A stretch of DNA of 64,000 nt from Emticicia sp051209875 (GTDB lineage Bacteria > Bacteroidota > Bacteroidia > Cytophagales > Spirosomataceae). The position numbers and the translations under genes were made by a program. Shown here one piece after another: positions 28,501 through 35,615 of this stretch. The stretch's first letter is position 1, and each line of letters begins with the position of its first letter. The notes below the pieces were generated by a model that searched no databases, had not been told where the DNA came from, and saw only the letters and a list, made by a program, of their open reading frames with translations. Where the stretch lies: the NCBI RefSeq assembly GCF_051209875.1, contig NZ_JBNTQY010000001.1, forward strand, positions 3,906,001 through 3,970,000, written 5' to 3'.

Positions 28501-31500
28501 TCCAAGCAAAATTGATTCAAAAACAACATTTACTTTATCTTGTACAGGCAAGTATGGTGGTATTTGTGGCTACAATACTGCATATACTAAAACCTGCCAA
28601 AGTGAAGTAACAGTAGATGTGTATTTACCCTGTGAAAATTATTTTGGTACTCCTTTTTCTGTCAGCAGTTCTAAGACAAATAATATTGATATTGGTGAAG
28701 AAATTACACTTACTGCTACTGGTTGCCCAACTACTGTTACTTGGAATGTAGGAAAAACAGGCAATACAATCATTGAAAAGCCTAAAAAGACCTTTACTTA
28801 CCTTGCTTTATGTAGCCGAAGCCCTTTGACCTCTTGCGGAGATATAATAAAGCTTACAGTAAATCCATTTAAAATTATCGTACAACCCTCAAAAGAATCT
28901 TATAAAATAGCAGATGAGTTGACGCTAATAGCACAAGGCTGTGCCGATAAAGTGACTTGGAGTACAGGAGAAACAGGACAATCTATTCAAGTACAGCCCA
29001 CAGAAACAAGCACTTATGAGGCATTATGTATGGGTGAAAAGGCTTCGCAAGAGATTAAGATTATTAAAACTGTTGCTCCGACGCTTATTTGTGAAGATTT
29101 TCAACCAATAGCTTCGCCAAGTATAGTTTATAAAAATGAAAACACGCCTGTAAAACTACTCGGACAAGGCTGTACGAATGGAACAGTTACTTGGAAAAAC
29201 AAAAATACAGGAGAAATAATACCTAATCATTCAGCGACTGATGCTTCAATTGTCTTAAATACTTCGGCAGTTTTCATTGCTACTTGTAAAAAAATAGGTT
29301 TTTCACCAACAGAGATAGAAGTGACAGTTGGGGCTACATTAAAGAATTTCCAACTAACAGCCAATAAAACTCAAATTCCTTTTGGCAAGACTGACTTAGT
29401 TACCCTTAATGCAAGCGGATGTGTCGGTGGAACGGTTTATTGGTCTGATGGAAATGCTCAAGGAGAAGCATCTCGCACACTTAGTGTTAGTCCACCTCAA
29501 ACATTCGAGGCTATTTGTAAAGGAGATGATTTTGAAGCAAGCAAAACCCTGACAATTAAGGTTCAATTAATAGGTTCTGGGGCGGTGTTGGCTGGTAGCA
29601 CTGGCAATTGCCCTAAAAACTTTGGTATCAATTTCTACAAAAACTCCTCCGATAAAAAGCCATATTATGGTTTTCCTGTGGTAAAACCTGGACAAGAAAT
29701 CAAAGTAGAAGTCGTAGGGTGTAGTAATCCTATTTGGTCGTGGGATAATCAATTTAGTGCAAATACGGTCATTAAAACCAAACAAAATGACCGAACAACT
29801 TTTTATACAGTCAAGTGTGGGAGTAATTGCAGTGCATTTATTGGCGTTATTGCTTTTGACTGCGAGGGTTGGCAAAATACCACAAAAGAGGAAACATGGC
29901 TTATCAATGAACAACTCGACCTAAAACCCAATGTACCTTGCCCTGTGGTAGTGAATTGGTATAAAAATGATGGTGCTGGATTTAGTTATTATGGCGTAGA
30001 AGAAAATGAACTAGGAGGAATTGCTATTCGAGTAAACAATAAACCCACTACTTATAAAGCAGTTTGTAGCATTGATGGCACTGATTGTTCGTTAAGTTAT
30101 ACAATCAAACCTAAAGTAATTGCTCAAACAGAAGCCTCTCTTGCAAGTGCAAGAACTACGAATACTTGCAACGAAACGAAGGTGCAACTCAAACAAGCAA
30201 TGGCTGGCTATATTGCCAGTCTAATATGTGCCGATATTAATCTTTTAAAAGATACAGATGGAAAAATATCTGCTGAAAAAGTAGCTATATTCTTGCCGAA
30301 ATTAGAATCTGCTTTAAATACCATAGGTAGCTATAAACTGCCCGAGAATAAGCAGGAAGTTATTAATGCTATTCTCAATGGCAATATTGAAAGTTGTGAT
30401 TATGGAAATGCAGCAGAATTATTGGCAAATACTTATGAGGGTGAAATTCTTATAAAGGATTATAATGAGAAGACTAAGACTTCATCAGACGTAAATGAGA
30501 GGATTGTTAAAGAGACTATTGAAGAAATAAACGACTGTCTTAAAGTAAAGCCACTTTGGGAAACAGATGGACACTTTTCTACTGTTTATCTTATTGCGTT
30601 ACAGTTAGGAATGAGTGACAATGAAGCAAGAAAGTTAGCAATTGCAACAGAAGACCCTGATACTGATATTAATTTTAAAAATAGAGATTACACAGTAGAT
30701 GATACTTGGTCTAAAGGTACATTACAAAAGATATATCATACTTTAAATGGAGGATTTCATGGAGTAGAAGAATTTCTTACTGCTATTGGTATTATGAGTA
30801 CACCCACTTCTGATTTGAAAACTTTAGGATTTTTAATTCATAGATTTGGAGATACCTATGCACATACAAGACTAAGAAGTATAAACCCCAGTGATTTGAA
30901 GAAATTAGATATTAAGGGGGTAAATGTGGAAGATGGTATATCTGAAGCAGAAGCTGATATTTTACAAAAACTAATGCTATCTTGGCAAAATGTGAGTAGT
31001 GGAATGATAGAAAACAAAGTGCCTGAATGGATGCAATTAATCAATGAATATGTACGAAAATATGGAGGGAATCTTGATTATGGCTTAGTTTATAAAAGTA
31101 GTGTTTGGGTAAATTCAAGAGGAGAAAGAGTTAAACTTTCAGATTTTCTTATAGATGTTTATAAAGCATATGCTCAAAACCCTACTAAAAACGGCAATTT
31201 GAGATTATACGGCTGTTCGGATTGTTTTATGACTTGGGAGCATGCTACAGTGGATAAAGCAAATGCAGATTATATTTTTATTAGAGGTGATTGGTATCTC
31301 TCTTATGTGAAGAATTTAGCTGCACTACTAAAATCTAAATTTAATTTATCTGGTCAACTAAATATTGGTGTATTTCGGCGAATGGTTGATTATGTTACTA
31401 AAAATAAATGCTCGATGAGAGGAGTGATTGATGTTGAAATAGCCTTGCATAATAAAAAAAATAATATTGATATATATAAATTCTTAAAGAATTGGCAAGC

Positions 31501-31672
31501 CCACATGATAGCAACAGCAGTAATAACACAAGAATCATTAGATTTACAATATCAAAATGATGTAAATAGAACCAGAGATTATTTAATAAATGTAAAAAAT
31601 AAAGAAATAGTAAATGAAACAAACTCCTTGGGTGATTTTACACGATTTATATTTCACAACAAATGCAAATAA
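25514..31672 (+). CDS. Giant exported Fn3/Ig protein with C-terminal toxin-like domain
   Basis: A 2052-residue protein. Signal peptide ends at FAQ near residue 24. Residues ~25-290 are a conserved N-terminal module (SLKWSEISTSTEMFKVHLLL). One Fn3 domain follows (~290-375), then a mixed region with a helical stretch (~560-690), two Fn3 domains (~690-865) and a long run of Cys-containing Ig-like units (~865-1530) with the motif TLTATGCP and TWSTGETG. A pre-toxin block from CNETKVQLKQ to DYNEKTKTS (1552-1659) comes next. The last ~390 residues resemble DUF6765: DGHFSTVYLIALQLGMS near 1683 and LGFLIHRFGDTYAHTRL near 1772, with conserved His and Asp suggesting a metal site. There is no type A T9SS tail. 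The pre-toxin block recurs in two orphan cassettes downstream, the hallmark of polymorphic toxins. Confidence 0.8.
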   Translation: MHTRISHHLLLLVFLLISNILFAQNYPVTCTPIVKPSFSLKWSEISTSTEMFKVHLLLKDLTKPSVDVYLKIRLSGVGVDIRTVDGFIPSKTILLHPGSAMLLTSADLAEYFNISNLVVDGIDISALYAGGRLPEGLYTWTVEAYEIDRHRQVSNTGMALMNVFKNYPPIINIPQEGAILPVTNPQNILFSWTSRSTASLNTAQGKTYKLRIYPLNAGEDPNMVANSGIQPIEITTTTPYFNYGAANIALEKGKRYAVQVQESDINGFDDYENEGKSQVVSFSFGKPCIAPEGLTINPIEKGRVELTWEQNDETSTTVWYKQSQSNVWNNLTVDGKSTVISNLKDKTAYEFKVSSNCGANTNAFGALDNSNPVIGGPSSDITEFLVDDSIFDEKLEELDRVAFHPAILDPFSIKVELLSDGTSIKPKSVADIFEKIIKPKCANNASSYEECSIDHPKIPIPTGEDLTSLAIGDVLGIYDFAVLVTEVSPKNAFSGKGLVKLPFLDDAFMAVEFAGIKIKKGEDGTHGGCVYEVPDTGYFRNRNIGQSELQNEQIKTIADIIKLTDPTIFHGDLEATLLKYKEKGEEIATKGTAIPQEKQDLLTYTKGIEVAINTWKDKFTETFSNESSPKLAEIMDDMKAIISQLKADKQTIDNGNAYPIIPHLKEKIDVIIEKIKALQEEQKPKLPKIQNVIVADITANESTIIWENDPRFTKYVVSYKTSSGGELIEITNSNRLDLKKLQENSLYKFKIEGYIGDKLVDTYTNEFTTLERKLPIPENVKITKIDKNTLTLAWDKNKLHKGYKLAYKDISGTEKFVPIDKGNTVTLKELDPEQVYQYELVAFGTNLTSDANSGSFTTCQTAASVLYYDRIQRKNVWSSKAISIIQGDGITLQLQGCNGAVTWKHDDELINETQPSICPSKSTTYIGLCKDGCEAMPLTINVNPPECTAAITASSEIVKTSIEDVHLTTSCTMASEYTNVSLKFINVNGISGEANNPSKIDSKTTFTLSCTGKYGGICGYNTAYTKTCQSEVTVDVYLPCENYFGTPFSVSSSKTNNIDIGEEITLTATGCPTTVTWNVGKTGNTIIEKPKKTFTYLALCSRSPLTSCGDIIKLTVNPFKIIVQPSKESYKIADELTLIAQGCADKVTWSTGETGQSIQVQPTETSTYEALCMGEKASQEIKIIKTVAPTLICEDFQPIASPSIVYKNENTPVKLLGQGCTNGTVTWKNKNTGEIIPNHSATDASIVLNTSAVFIATCKKIGFSPTEIEVTVGATLKNFQLTANKTQIPFGKTDLVTLNASGCVGGTVYWSDGNAQGEASRTLSVSPPQTFEAICKGDDFEASKTLTIKVQLIGSGAVLAGSTGNCPKNFGINFYKNSSDKKPYYGFPVVKPGQEIKVEVVGCSNPIWSWDNQFSANTVIKTKQNDRTTFYTVKCGSNCSAFIGVIAFDCEGWQNTTKEETWLINEQLDLKPNVPCPVVVNWYKNDGAGFSYYGVEENELGGIAIRVNNKPTTYKAVCSIDGTDCSLSYTIKPKVIAQTEASLASARTTNTCNETKVQLKQAMAGYIASLICADINLLKDTDGKISAEKVAIFLPKLESALNTIGSYKLPENKQEVINAILNGNIESCDYGNAAELLANTYEGEILIKDYNEKTKTSSDVNERIVKETIEEINDCLKVKPLWETDGHFSTVYLIALQLGMSDNEARKLAIATEDPDTDINFKNRDYTVDDTWSKGTLQKIYHTLNGGFHGVEEFLTAIGIMSTPTSDLKTLGFLIHRFGDTYAHTRLRSINPSDLKKLDIKGVNVEDGISEAEADILQKLMLSWQNVSSGMIENKVPEWMQLINEYVRKYGGNLDYGLVYKSSVWVNSRGERVKLSDFLIDVYKAYAQNPTKNGNLRLYGCSDCFMTWEHATVDKANADYIFIRGDWYLSYVKNLAALLKSKFNLSGQLNIGVFRRMVDYVTKNKCSMRGVIDVEIALHNKKNNIDIYKFLKNWQAHMIATAVITQESLDLQYQNDVNRTRDYLINVKNKEIVNETNSLGDFTRFIFHNKCK
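30165..30490 (+). repeat. Pre-toxin block, copy 1 of 3
   Basis: This ~325-bp segment of the giant gene recurs with high identity at 32511-32835 and, in a longer form, at 34625-34950. In the third copy the match begins further upstream (SYTIKPKV, 30090 versus 34556). After the block the three sequences become unrelated or only distantly related. Shared block plus variable end is the pattern created by recombination between a full-length toxin gene and orphan cassettes. Confidence 0.85.
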
Positions 31673-31684
31673 TAGAATAAAACA

Positions 31685-32068
31685 ATGAAAAAAATAGCTT
31701 TAAAATCAGCCTTGTTTGTTATTGAATGGATACTAATTCTTGTTTTCCATATATATTTAAGAGACCATGCGTTATCAAAATTTGTAAAAGTCACAAGTGG
31801 TTCTATTGATGTAATGAGTAGTTTACTTTATATCGTTTATATATCTCCATTTTTTTTACTAATAAGATTATTATTTCAAAAAATCAATAATATTAATAAA
31901 CCCGTATTCATTTTACAAAATGTCTATATGTTTACTGTGTTTCTTTTAAGTAGTATAAATGATGGAGACAGCTTGATGAAATTGTATCTTTTTGGTGCCA
32001 TCTTAAATTTAATTTTCTACTATGTAGATGGTTTTTGTGTTAAAATGATAGATTCAATGGCAGAATAA
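31685..32068 (+). CDS. Small membrane protein, candidate immunity protein
   Basis: A 127-residue protein with four predicted membrane helices and few charged loops. It starts 13 bp after the giant toxin-like gene. The next gene encodes a paralogue (shared layout, YLFGAILNLIF versus YVFGVILNLLF). Small integral membrane proteins placed directly after a toxin are typical immunity proteins against toxins that act on or in the membrane. That role is inferred from position; no family was recognised. Confidence 0.65.
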   Translation: MKKIALKSALFVIEWILILVFHIYLRDHALSKFVKVTSGSIDVMSSLLYIVYISPFFLLIRLLFQKINNINKPVFILQNVYMFTVFLLSSINDGDSLMKLYLFGAILNLIFYYVDGFCVKMIDSMAE

Positions 32069-32105
32069 ATAGATAATTAGTTGAAATCTATTTAACTAAA
32101 TAAAA

Positions 32106-32495
32106 ATGAAAAAAGAATATAAACATCTAATAAAATTACTATTTTATATAGTCGAAGTAGCATTAATTTTATTTTTCCATAAGTATATCATGAAAAATCA
32201 TTTGCGTGATTTTGTAAGCTATAAACAGCCTACAAATATCTTTGAAGGATTGTTTGCAATTTATTTTATACCTATATCCTTAATCTTAAGAATATTTCTT
32301 CAAAATTTTAAAATAGTCAGTACAATAATATTGCTTCTACAGAATATTGTCATATTTAATGTTATGTTGCTGGATAAAGTTCATTTACAAAATGACATAA
32401 TAAAAATGTATGTTTTTGGAGTAATCTTGAATTTATTATTTTGTTTCTTAGATTATTTCTTTTTTAGAAGTATTGACAAAATGTTTGATAGGTAA
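32106..32495 (+). CDS. Small membrane protein, second candidate immunity protein
   Basis: A 129-residue four-helix membrane protein, paralogous to the preceding gene, 37 bp downstream of it. Both start with MKK, have a FHxYx motif in the first helix and end in an FLDYFF- or YVDGF-like helix followed by an Asp-Met motif. Its stop codon is 15 bp before the point where homology to the pre-toxin block resumes, so the cassette boundary lies directly after it. It may protect against a variant of the same toxin. Confidence 0.65.
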   Translation: MKKEYKHLIKLLFYIVEVALILFFHKYIMKNHLRDFVSYKQPTNIFEGLFAIYFIPISLILRIFLQNFKIVSTIILLLQNIVIFNVMLLDKVHLQNDIIKMYVFGVILNLLFCFLDYFFFRSIDKMFDR

Positions 32496-33846
32496 ATTCC
32501 CAGAGATTATTACTTGCAATGAAACGAAGGTACAACTCAAACAAGCAATGGCAGGCTATATTGCCAGCCTAATATGTGCTGATATTAATCTTTTAAAAAA
32601 TAACGATGGAAAGGTTTCTGCTGAGAAAGTAGCCATCTTTTTGCCTAAATTAGAAGCTGCTTTAAATACAATAGGGGGCTATCAATTGCCTGAAAATACA
32701 GATGCAATTATTAATGCGATTGTCAATGGCAATGGTGAAAGTTGTGATTATGGAAATGCAGCAGAATTATTAGCCGATACTTATGAAGGTGAGATTCTTA
32801 TAAAAGATTATAATGAGACGACTAAGACTTCGGAAAAGGTTAATGAAGGATTGGTAAAGGAAATGACTTCTTTGCTTCCATGTTTTGGGATATTTGATGA
32901 CTGTGACGACATTATACTTTTGCTTAAAAGGATGCACGAAATAAAATTGAGTGAAGGCAAACTTTTTGGCAAATTTAAGTTTAAACAAACAGGCAAAACC
33001 TTTACAGGAACAAACTTTACAATTGATGGAATTGATGTTGAGAGAATGAACATTCTATATTTGGGAGAAGCAAATAAAGACTACCAATTGACAATGGCTG
33101 AATATGAGGTTACAGAAACTGGATTTATGATTAAGCAAAATGGTGAAGCAGTTATAAAAATTGTTATTTCTTATGATGACAACAACAGTTCAACTAAAAA
33201 AGATTTAAAAAACTATTTGTTTTGGGAAAAGGAAAGTGCTGAAATCACTTATAGCGACCCCTTTCCAAATCCAACCTTGAGGAAGAATAGCAATAACTCT
33301 AATGTTGGTAAATTTGGATGTCCAAGAACCATATCTGGTGCTACTTGTAGTTATGATGATTATCCAGAACTTGTCATGGGAAATAAATCTCATCATGGAT
33401 TAGATATTTTGGCATCAGTTGGTACAGAGTTAAAGTCTATGTATAAAGGTGAAGTCGTTGAGGTAATAAGAAGCTATGCAAAAAAGAAAGAGGATACTGA
33501 TAGTTACTTTGGATGTGATTATAATGCGAATAGTTTTGGGAACATAGTGGTTATGAAGTATGAATTTAAGGATGGACTTATAGGAATAGATGGAAAAAAA
33601 TACAATACTATTTATGCAAAATTTTGCCATTTGGATGAAGTAGATGCTACTATTCAAGTAGGTGAAAAGATTGAAGTGGGCAATAGATTAGGTACATGTG
33701 GATGTTCTGGTAATGCTGGAGGAGTAGATAGCAAAGAAGAATTTCATTTACATCTCGAAACAAATACAATTAATAGTTTTAGCACAAGTACTGGTGCAAG
33801 AAAAATAAATCCTGAGTCATTATTTAAAAATGGAATAAAAAAATGA
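32473..33846 (+). CDS. Orphan toxin cassette: pre-toxin block fused to M23 peptidase domain
   Basis: The frame is open for 457 residues, but the first 13 overlap the preceding gene. The recognisable protein begins at CNETKVQLKQ (about 32512), with no ATG, ribosome site or signal peptide. Residues ~14-120 are nearly the same as the pre-toxin block of the giant gene. The C-terminal part is an M23/LytM peptidase: SHHGLDILA (His and Asp ligands), a GNIVVMKY strand, YAKFCHLDE and HLHLETN (last His ligand and catalytic His). It would cleave peptidoglycan cross-bridges in the periplasm. It is likely silent until recombined onto the full-length gene. The next gene overlaps its stop by 4 bp. Confidence 0.8.
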   Translation: MTKCLIGKFPEIITCNETKVQLKQAMAGYIASLICADINLLKNNDGKVSAEKVAIFLPKLEAALNTIGGYQLPENTDAIINAIVNGNGESCDYGNAAELLADTYEGEILIKDYNETTKTSEKVNEGLVKEMTSLLPCFGIFDDCDDIILLLKRMHEIKLSEGKLFGKFKFKQTGKTFTGTNFTIDGIDVERMNILYLGEANKDYQLTMAEYEVTETGFMIKQNGEAVIKIVISYDDNNSSTKKDLKNYLFWEKESAEITYSDPFPNPTLRKNSNNSNVGKFGCPRTISGATCSYDDYPELVMGNKSHHGLDILASVGTELKSMYKGEVVEVIRSYAKKKEDTDSYFGCDYNANSFGNIVVMKYEFKDGLIGIDGKKYNTIYAKFCHLDEVDATIQVGEKIEVGNRLGTCGCSGNAGGVDSKEEFHLHLETNTINSFSTSTGARKINPESLFKNGIKK

Positions 33847-34547
33847 AAACGATTTTAACATTAATATGCTTATTTATATTATTCGGTTGCAATGCCCAAA
33901 ACGCAAATACTGTTACTGATAGATTCCAAACTTCTATTAAAGTAAAAGACGTTTGTTTTAATGGGGTTTGCTTGTTTGATAGTCTATCGTCTGCATTGAA
34001 AGTATTTGGTAAACCTAATGAAATTATCACTGAAAAGATAATTGAACCTGTTGATGGTAGAGAATATATCTTCATACATTACAGATATTATAGTGGAAAT
34101 GATGAAAATAAATATTTTCAATTCAGTGAAAATATCGTAGGTAAAAAAGGTATAATAATAGATTTTAAAAACGTACAACATCCTGCTTACATTTTTGGTA
34201 AAGAAAAACAGTTTTATATCAACCAAGATACGATAGAGTTAAAAAATATTGCTCCGATGAAATATTATAAAGCAAGACAATGGGTTGAAGGTTATATTAA
34301 AGAAAGGACAAAGGATATTTTACAAAAATTTGAAAAAATAAAACAATTTAAGGAATTTGAAACAGATAGCACTTTTAGAAAGTCAAAAACAAATGAATTT
34401 AATCAGAAAATTAAGGAAATAGAAAAAAACAGGTGTTGTTTATCAATTAGTCTTGGTATTGAAAACAATAATTATGGATATAATGGTGTGGTCTTACAAT
34501 ATGTAAATAGAAAGCTATCTTTTATTTGGATAAGTAAAGAATTATAA
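33843..34547 (+). CDS. Lipoprotein, candidate immunity protein for the M23 toxin
   Basis: A 234-residue protein with a lipoprotein signal (LFILFGC, Cys near residue 16), so it faces the periplasm or outer membrane. Its ATG overlaps the stop of the M23 cassette (ATGA), a sign of coupled translation. The mature part has mixed strands and a Lys-rich helical stretch near 165-200. No family was recognised. Pairing of a peptidoglycan-cleaving toxin domain with a periplasmic lipoprotein is the expected compartment match for an immunity protein, but this is inferred. Confidence 0.7.
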   Translation: MKTILTLICLFILFGCNAQNANTVTDRFQTSIKVKDVCFNGVCLFDSLSSALKVFGKPNEIITEKIIEPVDGREYIFIHYRYYSGNDENKYFQFSENIVGKKGIIIDFKNVQHPAYIFGKEKQFYINQDTIELKNIAPMKYYKARQWVEGYIKERTKDILQKFEKIKQFKEFETDSTFRKSKTNEFNQKIKEIEKNRCCLSISLGIENNNYGYNGVVLQYVNRKLSFIWISKEL

Positions 34548-34554
34548 AGGCTCC

Positions 34555-35295
34555 TTGAGTTATACAATCAAACCTAAAGTAAATGCGACCATTGATGCTC
34601 AAACAGAAGCACCTCTTGCAGGTGGAAGAACTACAAATACTTGCAACGAAACTAAGGTACAACTCAAACAAGCAATGGCAGGCTATATTGCCAGCCTAAT
34701 ATGTGCTGATATTAATCTTTTAAAAGATAACGATGGAAAGGTTTCTGCTGAGAAAGTAGCTCTATTTCTCCCTAAATTAGAATCTGCTTTAAATACAATA
34801 GGAAGTTATCAATTGCCTAAAAATACACAAGAAGTCATTAATGCGATAGTAAATGGAGACATTACCCAATGCAACTATGGAAATGCAGCGGAGTTATTGG
34901 CTGATACTTATGAGGATGATATTCTGATAAAGGATTATAATGAGAAGACTAAGACTTCGGTGGTAGTAAATGATGGGATTGTATGTATGTTAAGAAAAAT
35001 AACAGATGAAGAATGGTTGAAAAACTACAAAAAATCGCTATTATATCAAACTGATGGACACTTTGGAACTGTTTATTTAATTGGTTTAATGCTTGGACTA
35101 ACCAATGCAAAAGAAATTGCAAAATGGACTGAATTTCCAGACAATATTATTAACGAACAAACCCAAAAAGCAGAATTAAGAACAACTTGGGGAAATCCCG
35201 ATTTTCAAGGTGCAATTCACGCCCTTACAAATGGATTTCATGGCGAAGAAGAATTTGTTACATTAGTTCCCTCAGAGTCTCCCGAAGGCACGTAG
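34555..35295 (+). CDS. Orphan toxin cassette, truncated: pre-toxin block plus partial DUF6765-like domain
   Basis: 246 residues from a TTG that lies in the homology itself (SYTIKPKV), with no signal peptide. The pre-toxin block matches the giant gene closely and starts ~70 bp further upstream than in the M23 cassette. The end resembles the DUF6765-like domain of the giant protein (YQTDGHFGTVYLIGLMLGL, then ALTNGFHGEEEF) but stops after ~90 residues. The last codons come from a palindromic repeat (CCCTCAGAGTC), and the conserved HRFGDTYAHT region is absent. It is a broken toxin gene or a donor for recombination. Confidence 0.7.
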   Translation: MSYTIKPKVNATIDAQTEAPLAGGRTTNTCNETKVQLKQAMAGYIASLICADINLLKDNDGKVSAEKVALFLPKLESALNTIGSYQLPKNTQEVINAIVNGDITQCNYGNAAELLADTYEDDILIKDYNEKTKTSVVVNDGIVCMLRKITDEEWLKNYKKSLLYQTDGHFGTVYLIGLMLGLTNAKEIAKWTEFPDNIINEQTQKAELRTTWGNPDFQGAIHALTNGFHGEEEFVTLVPSESPEGT

Positions 35296-35398
35296 GGGAC
35301 TCTGAGGGCGAGGGTTTATGCGAAAAAGGAGATTAAAATATTCACCCAAAAATATAGACCAATGCCTCAGAGTCCCGTGAAAAACGGAGACTCTGAGG
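35269..35398. repeat. Pair of palindromic repeats that truncate the last cassette
   Basis: CCCTCAGAGTC (35269-35279) pairs with GACTCTGAGGG (35298-35308). A second copy, CCTCAGAGTC (35365-35374), pairs with GACTCTGAGG (35389-35398), with an inner CCGT/ACGG. The two hairpins are about 57 bp apart and share the same arms. They look like the ends or the scar of a small mobile element or REP-like unit. No transposase is present. Confidence 0.75.
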
Positions 35399-35424
35399 GA
35401 ACGACTAGCTATGTCTTGTCCTGA

Positions 35425-35559
35425 AATAGGTTTACACAAAAATATGTAAACAAATGGCAAGAACCAAGACAAACAGGGGGTCAGGTTACAACCAACAGAA
35501 GCAATGCAACGGCTACCAAAGCCAAAAACACGAAAGAATTTAAAGTAATAATTCAATAA
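35425..35559 (+). pseudogene. Possible C-terminal remnant of the interrupted cassette
   Basis: The frame is open from 35425 and ends in TAA at 35557. It reads as a Thr/Asn/Lys-rich tail (VNKWQEPRQTGGQ and on, ending FKVIIQ) and is in the same frame as the truncated cassette upstream, with the palindromic repeats between. It may be the displaced end of that gene, but it has no match to the end of the giant protein, so this is tentative. The rest of 35296-35615 holds no other recognisable feature. Confidence 0.3.
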
Positions 35560-35615
35560 ATACAAAAAATAATACAAAATTTTCATAACTTTGGTTTTCA
35601 CTTAAATCTAAAGTT

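Noticed and set aside
35272..35601. 109-codon frame on the minus strand after the truncated cassette
   Set aside because: It runs through the palindromic repeats and has no start signal or family resemblance.
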